Assembly: GCA_002346535.1 (NCBI GenBank)
Contig: DDZZ01000006.1
Span: 38,311-102,310, forward strand
Reading direction: 5' to 3'
DNA: 64,000 nucleotides
Origin: Opitutales bacterium UBA2995
GTDB taxonomy: Bacteria > Verrucomicrobiota > Verrucomicrobiia > Opitutales > UBA2995
Below are positions 35,490-43,488 of the stretch, in pieces (positions within the stretch are counted from its first letter, which is position 1; each line of letters opens with the position of its first letter). The translations under genes and the position numbers were made by a program. Below the pieces are notes generated by a model that was given only the letters and a program-made list of their open reading frames with translations, ran no database searches and had not been told where the DNA came from.

Positions 35490-36718
35490 TCAACGAGTTG
35501 GTAGACCCGCTTCCCGTCAAGCGTTGGTGATTTGTTCAGCCGGCTCAGTCCTTTGGCTGCAGTTTGCAAGATACCGAAACCTATAACCCACCCGCCGATG
35601 AACGCAGCCAGACTTCCGAATTGCTGCTCGGCGAAGTAGTAGAAACCAGCCACAAAAATATTCAGGATGGCAAGCGGAAGTAGAAACTTCCAGGCGTAGC
35701 CCATCAATTGATCCACACGCAAGCGCGGCAGAGTTCCGCGAATCCAGATCATTACTGCAAACAGACTGAACATTTTGATGATAAACCACGGCAGACCGGC
35801 AATTACCGGCCCGCTCCAACCGCCTAGGAACAAGGTAGTGGCGATCCCAGCGATGGCAAAGGCGCTTATGTATTCTGCCATAAAGAAAATGGCGTATTTA
35901 AATCCACTGTATTCAGTGAGGTGTCCGGCAATGATTTCTGAATCTGCCTCGGGCAGGTCGAAGGGTGAGCGGTTTGCTTCCGCCAGGGCAGCTACAAAAA
36001 AGAAAATGAATCCAGCGAATCCCCAAGGTTTGAAAATATGCCAGCCAAGGATTTGACCAAAAAATTCTTTCACCAGATTTCCGCTGGCCAGCCAGGATTG
36101 GATTTGTTGGGAAGCTACGATTTCCTGTGCATTGAGTGATCCGGAAAACATGATTACAGCCACCGCCGACAGAACCAGGGGAATTTCGTAGCTGATCATT
36201 TGTGCCACTGCGCGCATACCCCCCAAGAGTGAGTATTTGTTTCTTGAGGACCATCCCGCCATGAACACCGCGATTGTATTGAGAGAACCGACGGCAAAGA
36301 AAAACAGAATTGCCGAGTCCATGGGCAAGGCCATCAATCCGTCTCCCAATGGCAGAAAGCCGACTGCGATAAAAGCCGGGACCATCAGCATCACCGGGGC
36401 AAGGAAATGAAAGAGCTTATCGGATCGGTCGGGAACAATATCCTCCTTTAGCAACATCTTAATTCCGTCTGCCAGTGGCTGCAACAGACCGAAGATACCG
36501 ACCCGGTTTGGACCCAGGCGATTTTGAATCCTCGCCAGTCCTTTTCGCTCAAGCCAGGTCGAAAAACCGAATGCCCCCATAAACACCAAAGTCAGGGGCA
36601 GTGTGGCCAAAAGCAAGTGGACGAGTATTTGAACGACTGGATAATCGTTAAATAGTCCCACCGTCCATTGGCCTAATTCGATGAGCTTGTAGTCGATGAA
36701 ATTGTTCATAGTCGCCAA
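35486..36718 (-). CDS. nuoH: Complex I subunit H, cluster 1
   Basis: A 410-residue membrane subunit lining the quinone channel. Landmarks are STWLERKGLARIQNRLGPN and GLLQPLADGIKMLLKED, the quinone-site EANRSPFDLPEADSEIIAG and the loop WIRGTLPRLRVDQLM. A C-terminal extension beyond the usual end (KGLSRLNKSPTLDGKRV) is a slight difference from the 369-residue copy in cluster 2. Within the cluster nuoI stands upstream of nuoH, the reverse of the usual order. The 113 bases between them contain a TGTAGGGCAACGGCG palindrome-like element. Confidence 0.9.
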   Translation of the reverse strand: MATMNNFIDYKLIELGQWTVGLFNDYPVVQILVHLLLATLPLTLVFMGAFGFSTWLERKGLARIQNRLGPNRVGIFGLLQPLADGIKMLLKEDIVPDRSDKLFHFLAPVMLMVPAFIAVGFLPLGDGLMALPMDSAILFFFAVGSLNTIAVFMAGWSSRNKYSLLGGMRAVAQMISYEIPLVLSAVAVIMFSGSLNAQEIVASQQIQSWLASGNLVKEFFGQILGWHIFKPWGFAGFIFFFVAALAEANRSPFDLPEADSEIIAGHLTEYSGFKYAIFFMAEYISAFAIAGIATTLFLGGWSGPVIAGLPWFIIKMFSLFAVMIWIRGTLPRLRVDQLMGYAWKFLLPLAILNIFVAGFYYFAEQQFGSLAAFIGGWVIGFGILQTAAKGLSRLNKSPTLDGKRVYQLVE

Positions 36719-36764
36719 AGGCGTTTCAGAATGTAGGAGTTTTCTTTAAACTGACTTTGAGTTA

Positions 36765-36792
36765 TGTAGGGCAACGGCGTCTTGCCGTGCCG
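36765..36792. repeat. Imperfect palindrome between nuoI and nuoH
   Basis: TGTAGGGCAACGGCG followed by TCTTGCCGTGCCG gives an imperfect inverted repeat in the only sizeable gap between nuoI and nuoH. The TGTAGG start recalls the REP-like elements elsewhere in this window, but the core differs. A partial TGTAGGAG also occurs at 36732-36739. Possibly a diverged dispersed repeat. Confidence 0.35.
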
Positions 36793-36831
36793 ATTAGAAT
36801 GAAATAGATTAGTTAGTGCCCTGTGAAGTTT

Positions 36832-37536
36832 TTAGGTGTTTTTCGTTTCTGGATTATCTTCGGGTGCCTCCGCTTTGGCTTCAGATTGCTGAGCTTGTTC
36901 GGTTGCTGATGTTTCCGTTTCGGCGGCGGCTTCTTCAGCGGCTTTCATAGCGGCCGCGGCCTGTTTAGCCTCGGCGGCCAAGCGAGCTTTTTCTTCACGC
37001 GCCTTTTTCTTGGTTTCGGCTTCGGCGATCTTGGCAGCTATGCGATCGTCTGTTTCCTGAGCTTCGATCGGATGAATTTCGTGATAGTATTCGTTCGATT
37101 TGAGAAGCTCATCCCGGTTGATGAGCAAACCTTCAAACCGGTTTTCATTTGAAAGTTCGAATTCACTGTCCATGCGGATGGACTCGAACGGACAAACTTC
37201 CACACACAGCTGACAGCTCATGCAAACCGAGGAATCAATATCGAAAACCTTGGGTCGTTTGATGGGCTTATCATTTTCGTCGGTGTCTTTAATAATATAG
37301 ATGCATTGAGGTGGACAGGCTTTTTCGCATAGCTTGCAGGCCGTGCAACGCATGCCTTCAATCTCGTCTTCACCGTCGTAGACCAGGAACGGGATGTTTC
37401 TGGTGAACTGGTTAACAGTCGATTTTTCTTCGGGGTATTCAACGGTCGGCAGCCGCTCCTTCTTGTAGTAGCTCTGAATAAAGTTTTTGGCCGTGACGGC
37501 CATTCCCTGTAAAATACCTTTAGCGATGAGTGACAT
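36832..37536 (-). CDS. nuoI: Complex I subunit I with Ala/Glu/Lys-rich tail, cluster 1
   Basis: A 234-residue ferredoxin-like subunit carrying clusters N6a and N6b: C64-C67-C70-C74 (CTACKLCEKAC) and C105-C108-C111-C115 (CMSCQLCVEVC). The core ends at about residue 160. Residues 161-234 form a low-complexity tail rich in Ala, Glu and Lys, likely a solvent-exposed helix or coiled coil, absent from the 179-residue NuoI of cluster 2. The ATG at 37536 comes two bases after the stop of the preceding 50-residue gene. In a complex lacking NuoE, F and G, NuoI is exposed and is the likely point of electron entry. Confidence 0.9.
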   Translation of the reverse strand: MSLIAKGILQGMAVTAKNFIQSYYKKERLPTVEYPEEKSTVNQFTRNIPFLVYDGEDEIEGMRCTACKLCEKACPPQCIYIIKDTDENDKPIKRPKVFDIDSSVCMSCQLCVEVCPFESIRMDSEFELSNENRFEGLLINRDELLKSNEYYHEIHPIEAQETDDRIAAKIAEAETKKKAREEKARLAAEAKQAAAAMKAAEEAAAETETSATEQAQQSEAKAEAPEDNPETKNT

Positions 37537-37538
37537 GG

Positions 37539-37691
37539 CTATTTTCTTAACTTGGTGTCTACATTTGGGTAGGGACCGATCGCCGAGCGGCCCGTCGATG
37601 TGGTTTGATATTTGGCAAAATTAAAAATTTTACCCCGGCAGTTTTGGCAAAACCACCATACCTTATTAAATATTGTATTCAAGTCTTCCAT
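37539..37691 (-). CDS. Small CxxC protein inserted between nuoD and nuoI
   Basis: A 50-residue frame starting with ATG at 37691, one base after the nuoD TAG, and ending two bases before the nuoI ATG. The spacing is exactly that of a translated cistron in a tightly packed operon. The product begins MEDLNTIFNKVWWFCQNC. It contains one C-x-x-C pair (C15, C18), a Trp-Trp, and a basic C-terminus (YPNVDTKLRK). There is no transmembrane segment or signal peptide. I recognise no family. Its place is where nuoE, nuoF and nuoG would normally stand. A frame this compact could also be a non-translated linker, but the flanking distances argue against that. Confidence 0.6.
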   Translation of the reverse strand: MEDLNTIFNKVWWFCQNCRGKIFNFAKYQTTSTGRSAIGPYPNVDTKLRK

Positions 37692-37692
37692 A

Positions 37693-38844
37693 CTACCGAT
37701 CGACTTCCCCGAGGACAATGTCGATACTGCCAAGAATGATTACCGCATCGGCGACCTTGTGCCCGATGCACATGTGCCGTAGCGCCGTTAGATTTACAAA
37801 GGATGGAGGACGGACTTTATAGCGGTAAGGATTGGTCGTTCCGTCCGCAATCAGGTAGAACCCAAGTTCACCCTTTGGCGATTCGATTCTTCCGTAGGTT
37901 TCCTGTGGATCTGGCTTGAATACTCGTGGTTCGTTTCCCATGATCGGTCCCTCAGGGATGTCTGCTATGGCTTGCTTGAGGATTTTGATGCTTTCCCGCA
38001 TCTCAAGCATCCGCACCATGAATCGGTCATAACAATCGCCATGGGCACCAATGGGTACCTTGAAATCGAAGCGATCATAAATCCCATACTTGTCCACCTT
38101 GCGGATGTCGTAGTTCACGCCGCTGGCTCTGAGCATGGGGCCAGTGATGCTGAAGTTGGTGGCTTCCTCCTGTGTGAGCACACCCACGTTCTGGGAACGG
38201 GTGATGACAATCTCGTTGTCTTTAAGAAGCGTTTCGTACTCGTCCAGGAAGGCGGGAAACCGACCTACGATACGCTCGCATTCTTGCAACCATCCGTCCG
38301 GCAGGTCACACCTTACTCCGCCGAAGCGCATATAATTCACCATCATTCTGGCGCCGCTCAGGGTTTCGAATAGGTCGAGGATTTTTTCTCGTTCCCTAAG
38401 GGCGTATAAGAGCGGAGTTCCGAGAGCTCCCAAGTCGTTGATAAAAAATCCCACCAGTAGGCAGTGGTTGATCAGGCGTGTCAGTTCGGCACATATCACA
38501 CGGATGTATTGGGCTCGTTCCGGAATTTCGATTTCGATAAGCTGCTCTGCGCTGAGTGCGAAAGCCCAGTTATTGGTCATCCCGCAAAGGTAATCGAGGC
38601 GGTCAGTGAAGGGCATGCATCCCAGGTAGGGGATATCCTCGGCCAGTTTTTCGTGGTTACGGTGCAGGTATCCAAAAATGGGTTTCAGGTCGACAACAGT
38701 TTCCCCATCCAGCTTCAGGTCCATTCGAAATACCCCATGGGTAGATGGGTGGTGAGGCCCCATGGCCACTTCGAGGATGTCCGCTCCCAGCTCGTCTTTA
38801 CTCAGGTGGTATCCACGAGCCGGCATGGTTTCAGCAACGCTCAC
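37693..38844 (-). CDS. nuoD: Complex I subunit D (49-kDa type), cluster 1
   Basis: I set the start at a GTG (38844) that overlaps the nuoC stop (ATGTGA) and is preceded by AAGGAGG at six bases. The frame upstream of it is nuoC in another phase and carries no NuoD homology. The 383-residue protein shows GPHHPSTHGVFRMDLKLDG (quinone-binding histidine loop), GYLHRNHEKLAEDIPYLG, RMMVNYMRFGGVRCDLP and the C-terminal IDIVLGEVDR. It forms the quinone pocket with NuoB. Its sequence differs substantially from NuoD of cluster 2, so the clusters are not a recent duplication. Confidence 0.9.
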   Translation of the reverse strand: MSVAETMPARGYHLSKDELGADILEVAMGPHHPSTHGVFRMDLKLDGETVVDLKPIFGYLHRNHEKLAEDIPYLGCMPFTDRLDYLCGMTNNWAFALSAEQLIEIEIPERAQYIRVICAELTRLINHCLLVGFFINDLGALGTPLLYALREREKILDLFETLSGARMMVNYMRFGGVRCDLPDGWLQECERIVGRFPAFLDEYETLLKDNEIVITRSQNVGVLTQEEATNFSITGPMLRASGVNYDIRKVDKYGIYDRFDFKVPIGAHGDCYDRFMVRMLEMRESIKILKQAIADIPEGPIMGNEPRVFKPDPQETYGRIESPKGELGFYLIADGTTNPYRYKVRPPSFVNLTALRHMCIGHKVADAVIILGSIDIVLGEVDR

Positions 38845-39431
38845 ATCGAACCTCCTTCCAATTGGGCGCGCCTTTCTCTGGCACGTTCGATTACTTCGTC
38901 GTGGGGCGTCGGTTCGTAGTCGTAATCGTTGGGTATGACGTAGTCTTTCCGCATGGGGTAGTGCTCGAAATTGGGCCACATGAGGATGCGCCTCAGGTCT
39001 GGATGATCGGTAAAATGAATTCCATACAGGTCATAAACCTCTCGCTCCATCAGCTCGGCTCCACGGTAAATGGGGGTAAGGGATTGAACGACAGGATTGT
39101 CGCGGTCCATGCAACGTTGCTTGAGTAATACCGGCCCTGTCTTTTTCTCTATGGAAAAAAAGTGGTAAACCGCTTCCATTTTGGCCGGGACTTGTGTGAT
39201 GGTCACTTCCATCTTTCCGTCTTCATTCTTTTCTTTGGTTTTTACTTCGCTATCTAGATAGTCAGCGCCGGATACACAACTTAGGTAATCGAGGCGAAAT
39301 GCCGGATGTTCCTTCAACCAAGTCACTACCTCAGTTGCTTTTTCCGAGGGAACGATAAAACAGCTATTCTTTTCTTCCCACTCGACTTCCGGAAATTGCT
39401 GAGTGACCAATACATGATTCACCTCGCTCAT
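38841..39431 (-). CDS. nuoC: Complex I subunit C (30-kDa type), cluster 1
   Basis: The start is the ATG at 39431, overlapping the nuoB stop (ATGA) with GGAGG about eight bases upstream. The product is 196 residues. The signature is ELMEREVYDLYGIHFTDHP followed by DLRRILMWPNFEHYPMRKDY, the classic 30-kDa subunit block, and the end is basic and short. It is a peripheral-arm scaffold for NuoD and NuoI. It is separate from NuoD here, unlike the fused CD form of enterobacteria. Confidence 0.9.
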   Translation of the reverse strand: MSEVNHVLVTQQFPEVEWEEKNSCFIVPSEKATEVVTWLKEHPAFRLDYLSCVSGADYLDSEVKTKEKNEDGKMEVTITQVPAKMEAVYHFFSIEKKTGPVLLKQRCMDRDNPVVQSLTPIYRGAELMEREVYDLYGIHFTDHPDLRRILMWPNFEHYPMRKDYVIPNDYDYEPTPHDEVIERARERRAQLEGGSM

Positions 39432-40075
39432 TTGCAACCATCCTCCACATTTGGATTCTGGTTTGGCGGGGTCCACACGTTCGGATTGTAGGGCGGAACC
39501 AGGTCGTCCTCCGTCAATTCCGGAACTGGATAAATTCTACGGCCATCTTTGTATGCTGGATTAGTGATACCTTTGCCGAGAGTTTTTTGCTTTTTAATTT
39601 TATCCTGCAGCGACATTAAAGCGTGAAGAAGAGCTTCTGGACGGGGAGGGCAACCTGGTAGATAAATGTCTACTGGTATGTAGCGGTCGATGCCTTTCAG
39701 TACATTGTAGCCTTGTTTGAATGGTCCTCCAGAAATCGCGCAGGCTCCCATAGCAATGACGTATTTCGGCTCCGGCATTTGATTGTAGATCCGGACGACC
39801 TGGGGCGCCATCTTTTTGGTGACCGTGCCAGAAACAAGCATGAGGTCGGATTGTCTGGGAGAAGGTCTAAATACTTCGGCACCAAATCGTGAAATATCGT
39901 GTCGCGAACCGGCTGTGCCAATCATCTCGATCGCACAACAGGCCAGGCCGAACTGCAGCGGCCAAACCGAGTTGCTCCGGCTCCAATTGTAGATCCAATC
40001 AAGCGACGACAAAATGACCCCGGCTTTCGCGGTTGCTTCGGGTGACAGATCGACTTCTTCGTTGGTGGTACTCAT
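39428..40075 (-). CDS. nuoB: Complex I subunit B (20-kDa/PSST type), cluster 1
   Basis: A 215-residue protein with the N2 cluster ligands: FGLACCAIEM (tandem cysteines), IAMGACAISGG and LPGCPPRPEALLHAL. The RHDISRFGAEVFRPSPRQSD loop is also canonical. A C-terminal extension of about 45 residues (PAYKDGRRIYPVPEL, ending VEDGCK) is absent from the 169-residue NuoB of cluster 2. N2 is the last cluster before quinone. The gap to nuoA is 219 bases and holds a palindrome. Confidence 0.9.
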   Translation of the reverse strand: MSTTNEEVDLSPEATAKAGVILSSLDWIYNWSRSNSVWPLQFGLACCAIEMIGTAGSRHDISRFGAEVFRPSPRQSDLMLVSGTVTKKMAPQVVRIYNQMPEPKYVIAMGACAISGGPFKQGYNVLKGIDRYIPVDIYLPGCPPRPEALLHALMSLQDKIKKQKTLGKGITNPAYKDGRRIYPVPELTEDDLVPPYNPNVWTPPNQNPNVEDGCK

Positions 40076-40129
40076 TTATTTAACCAATGGTTTTACAATG
40101 TGAAGAATTAGACTTGTTTCGCAACAGGC

Positions 40130-40155
40130 CTCGTCCGATTTTCAAATCGGACGAG
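40130..40155. promoter_or_regulatory. Perfect 12-bp stem between nuoA and nuoB
   Basis: CTCGTCCGATTT (40130-40141) pairs perfectly with AAATCGGACGAG (40144-40155) across a two-base centre. It is the strongest palindrome in the 219-base nuoA-nuoB gap. No T-run follows on the minus strand, so a processing or stabilising hairpin, or a protein-binding site, is more likely than a terminator. Confidence 0.45.
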
Positions 40156-40294
40156 ATAAAATTACTTTTCAAAAAACCGAGAGGTGATGAAGAGCACGGT
40201 GCAGTCTGAAGCCCGGGATTTGAGCGTAGACTCCTGCGTGACCAAGTGGGATTCTGGCTCGAACAAAGCTCCTCGCTCCTATCTTTTTTTTGAA

Positions 40295-40660
40295 TTATTT
40301 CCATTCCAGGAATCCTTTCAACCACAAGTACACCAAGCTCTCGGCCATGATTAAAATAAAGACGCACATTGCGATAAAACCTCCAAATCCTATCCCTGTA
40401 AACGCAGTGGCCCACGGGTATATAAAGACGGCCTCAATGTCAAAAATAACAAAAACCAACGCATACAGGTAGTACTGCATTTTGAATTTGCCCCAGGCCT
40501 CCCCGGTGGACTCAAGCCCGCATTCGTAAGTAGCTTCCTTGAGCTCGCTTGGTTTCTTGGGGCTCAGGATCTTGGCAATTAGCAAGGGCGTGCAAGCCAG
40601 TACCAATGCCACCACGCCGAAAGTGACGATGGTTGCGTAAGTTATCCAGAGCGAATTCAT
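40295..40660 (-). CDS. nuoA: Complex I subunit A
   Basis: A 121-residue protein with three transmembrane helices. The conserved loop ATYECGLESTGEAWGKFK, with its cysteine and acidic residues, and YYLYALVFVIFDIEAVFIYPW identify NuoA/Nqo7. It lies at the membrane side of the quinone cavity. It is the first gene of cluster 1 and the only nuoA in this window; cluster 2 has none. The 219-base gap to nuoB is unusual for this otherwise overlapping operon. Upstream (40701-40740) are two small inverted repeats, TTGCC/GGCAA and AGGGGA/TCCCCT, in the probable promoter region. Confidence 0.9.
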   Translation of the reverse strand: MNSLWITYATIVTFGVVALVLACTPLLIAKILSPKKPSELKEATYECGLESTGEAWGKFKMQYYLYALVFVIFDIEAVFIYPWATAFTGIGFGGFIAMCVFILIMAESLVYLWLKGFLEWK

Positions 40661-40700
40661 ATAGTTATCGTTTGAAGAAGAAAAATCCTTACTGAATAGA

Positions 40701-40740
40701 TTGCCGATAATGTGGCAATGAAATTTAGGGGATTTCCCCT
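40701..40740. promoter_or_regulatory. Inverted repeats upstream of nuoA
   Basis: TTGCC (40701-40705) with GGCAA (40714-40718), and AGGGGA (40727-40732) with TCCCCT (40735-40740), lie 40-80 bases upstream of the nuoA start. They are plausible operator or untranslated-region hairpins. I could not define convincing -35 and -10 boxes, so this remains weak. Confidence 0.3.
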
Positions 40741-40809
40741 GCCTTGATTAAGCCACAAAAAGAGGTCATTTCTTAATTCTTGTACTTATTTTCTTAAATA
40801 ACTTTTCTG

Positions 40810-41447
40810 CTCTCGGACATTTACAGATTTTGCACTGTTTTGAATATCGGATGACAGCTGCTTCTGCTCCCATAGAAAGGTTCTCAGATAACCATCTATT
40901 TCGACACAGATGTCTTTGCTTGATCCAAGTGCAGACGACTATCTTCCAATTTGCTGACAACCGGGCGAAAAGTCATGATGTCCTCGACCTTAATTTGATG
41001 AAGGCGAATGAGGTTTTTGATTATCTTGTTTTCGTTTTCAGCAATGACATCTTTGATAATCAACTAGCATGTAATCGCGGTAAAGCCTGCCAGGTGTTTC
41101 CATTGCATGGCCCTTAGTGTTTTCGAAATGATCTCAGAAAAGAAAAGTATATGAAGCGTGAGAATCGCGGAGATAATTCCGAAGTAGCCTTGGCCAAACA
41201 CACTAGCCACTTGTGCACCGACTCATGCGGCACCAAACTTGTGAGCGATGGTGTTCAGCGATAGAATGGCGGCCAGCGGGCGATCAATGTTCTCTTTGAG
41301 TTGGGCCAATCGTTTACCTGTCTTCGTGTTTTTCTCCTCGGTCTGTTTGACAAACGAAGACGACATGGAAAGCAGGCTGGCTTCAAGAATGGAGCAAAGA
41401 AAGGAGAACCCCAAGGCCAGAAATAAATAGAACAGGAGCAAGGTCAT
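40810..41447 (-). pseudogene. CNNM/CorC-HlyC family transporter remnant
   Basis: The minus strand begins with MTLLLFYLFLALGFSFLC and SILEASLLSMSSSFVKQ, then NIDRPLAAILSLNTIAH, the DUF21 (CNNM) transmembrane domain of CorC/HlyC-type ion transporters. A stop follows at 41223-41225. The sequence then continues with VGAQVASVFGQGYFGII-type residues and WKHLAGFTAITC, another stop, and KNLIRLHQIKVEDIMTFRP from the linker to the CBS domains. At least two stops or frame breaks are present, and the CBS and C-terminal domains are missing or unreadable. It is a decayed magnesium/cobalt-type transporter gene directly upstream of nuoA. Confidence 0.75.
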
Positions 41448-41516
41448 CGTGAACGAATTGTTCGTTCAGGTGAAGACTACGGAGCAAGAGAAAAGGGCCA
41501 ATAAGCTGAGGAAATA

Positions 41517-43106
41517 TCAATATGGTCCTTCATTAATGGCCGTTTTCAGTGCGGACTCCATTGTTGCTTTCAGTTTTTTAAACTTTTTTTTCTCGGCCAG
41601 GTTTTGGAATTCTTCCGGGTCGGCTGGAACGTCGTAAAGTTCTTGGCTGCCATCGACGTATTGAATAAGCTTGTATTGCTGTAATCGAACCATGTTGTTG
41701 GCGACGTTCCGGTAAGTGGATTGGGCGGGGATGGTCCACTCAGTTTCTGGATCCTTTAACAGAGGAGTCAAATCGTGACCTGTAATCCGTTTGTCTGGCA
41801 GGTTTACTTGGGCGAATGTCATCACAGTAGGATATATGTCGATGAGGCTCACGGGCCTGAAGCATTTCTTCCCGGCGGACTGAGTATTCCTTGGGTCCTT
41901 TATGAAAAAGTTGACTTGGGCGGCATCGTCCCAGAGCGCGAATTTGGTGATGTGTAACTTTTCGCCAAGGGCATAACCATGATCGCTCCAAAGGATGACC
42001 ATGGTGTTATCCTTATAGGGACTATTCTCTAATCCATCAAGGATCCGGCCCACAGCCCGATCGGCAATAGCGCAACTTGCGAAATAATGTTTCAGCATGT
42101 TCTTCCAGCCTTTCAAATCGCCTTGGTTCGGATCAACACCCAGGCCGTGCTGAAGTAAGCTGGTAAACCGGTCCTCGCCGAGGATTGGATTGCCGTTTTC
42201 ATTGCGTGCCATACCGCTCATACGGAATGCGTACTCGGGCAGGTCATCGGAATCCTGTTTGAAGAGTTCCAGCAGGTCATAGGAGATGGTCATTTCTTCC
42301 TCTGGAAATAGCTCCAACAAATCTTTAGTTGCATAAAAGGGTAGGTGGGGCCGATAGATTCCCAGCGCCAGAAAGAAAGATTGTTGTTCGGTTATTCTAA
42401 AAGTGTTTCCTTCGAAAGTGGCCTGTCCAGTTTCCAAAACCCGGGCCATGAAGTCTGCTTTCACTAGGTCATCGAGTTGATCGAAGGTTGCGTTGTCTTC
42501 ACCTTCTTGACCCCAGGCTAACCCCTGGCTTTCCCATTTGGATGCGACCCGGTCACCCGCGTTTCCTTTTACATTGGCCCAATCATTCCAGGATCGTGGA
42601 TTGTCCGCCGATTTGTATTCATTACTTCTGTGAAATATTTTGCCCGTTGAGGCTGAATACCAGCCATTCCGCCGCAAATGTTCCGGTATAGTTCTGGCGT
42701 TTTCTAGAGGACGTTTCCCTTCGTATTCATACCTACGAAAAAAGATACCGCCAGAGTTCGTGGTGAGTCCAGTTTTGTGGGGACGAATTCCCGTCATTAA
42801 GGCTGCCCGGCTCGGATTACAGGCTGGGGAGGCGCAATAGGCATTCATGAAAGTTACGCTTTGATCAGCCAAGCGCTGAATGTTGGGAGTCATCCGGTTT
42901 GCTACCTCGGTTCTAAGTTTCTTATCCGGGTAGACGTGCTGAAGAAAATTCTTAGGATCCTCCGCGAAGACAGATCCGATCGGTTTGAGATCGTCGATTG
43001 CGATCATCAAAACGTTCATGTGGGACTTCGTTTCATGATGAGCGGCAATCAGCGCAGAGTATGCCAATAAGAAAACGTAAAGACTTATGGGGCAAAGAAG
43101 TTTCAT
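41517..43106 (-). CDS. Secreted type I sulfatase
   Basis: A 529-residue protein with a signal peptide (residues 1-21, ending LIAA). Metal ligands DD38-39 occur in LMIAIDDLKP. The formylglycine motif is C96-N-P-S-R (CNPSRAALMTGIRPH), a cysteine-type site that needs an activating enzyme not found in this window. Further landmarks are GKIFHRS, YRPHLPFYA, VILWSDHGYALGEKLHITK (DH pair and lysine) and the closing ELYDVPADPEEFQNLA. It resembles iduronate-2-sulfatase-like family S1_7 members. It is the only complete sulfatase here; the other traces are remnants. It stands between the two nuo clusters and is transcribed toward nuoA. Confidence 0.85.
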   Translation of the reverse strand: MKLLCPISLYVFLLAYSALIAAHHETKSHMNVLMIAIDDLKPIGSVFAEDPKNFLQHVYPDKKLRTEVANRMTPNIQRLADQSVTFMNAYCASPACNPSRAALMTGIRPHKTGLTTNSGGIFFRRYEYEGKRPLENARTIPEHLRRNGWYSASTGKIFHRSNEYKSADNPRSWNDWANVKGNAGDRVASKWESQGLAWGQEGEDNATFDQLDDLVKADFMARVLETGQATFEGNTFRITEQQSFFLALGIYRPHLPFYATKDLLELFPEEEMTISYDLLELFKQDSDDLPEYAFRMSGMARNENGNPILGEDRFTSLLQHGLGVDPNQGDLKGWKNMLKHYFASCAIADRAVGRILDGLENSPYKDNTMVILWSDHGYALGEKLHITKFALWDDAAQVNFFIKDPRNTQSAGKKCFRPVSLIDIYPTVMTFAQVNLPDKRITGHDLTPLLKDPETEWTIPAQSTYRNVANNMVRLQQYKLIQYVDGSQELYDVPADPEEFQNLAEKKKFKKLKATMESALKTAINEGPY

Positions 43107-43488
43107 AAATAGTGGGTGTTTTCAATTTTGAGAAGGGTAGATTATTGGCCGTTAGGCGCAATTTAAATGGAATAATTAACAGAGGGAAATGCAGGGAGTA
43201 GATGACAAAAAATGACCCTATCCACTCTCCATTTTCTTAGTTTCCTTCTGTTCAAAATCTAAATCACTTAGCTGTAATACAGCGATCTTTGCCGCATGCA
43301 GGATCAAGCAAAGAGTTGTTCAATTTTTTTGCTTTCTAGGATGAATCTCTTTCATCACCGCGTTTTGCGCCGTGAAAGGGATTTTTATGGGTTTCGAAAG
43401 GAAAAGTAATAGCGGCGCTTTTAAATCCCGTGAACTTGGCTATTTTCCTTGATAGTATTTACCTGCCCACTAACTTAGCGCATTTTTT
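43107..43488. promoter_or_regulatory. Divergent intergenic region upstream of nuo cluster 2
   Basis: A 382-base AT-rich gap between the sulfatase start and nuoB of cluster 2 must hold the promoters of both. No nuoA homologue is present in any frame. I see no strong Shine-Dalgarno sequence before the nuoB ATG (GCGCATTTTTT) and no convincing sigma-70 pair, so promoter positions are not given. Confidence 0.4.

Noticed and set aside
37693..38979. Longer NuoD starting at 38979
   Set aside because: The extra 45 residues are basic, lack homology and overlie nuoC; a GTG at 38844 with AAGGAGG at good spacing explains the start.
43107..43488. A hidden nuoA upstream of nuo cluster 2
   Set aside because: All frames of the gap were read; none contains the YECG loop or three hydrophobic helices.
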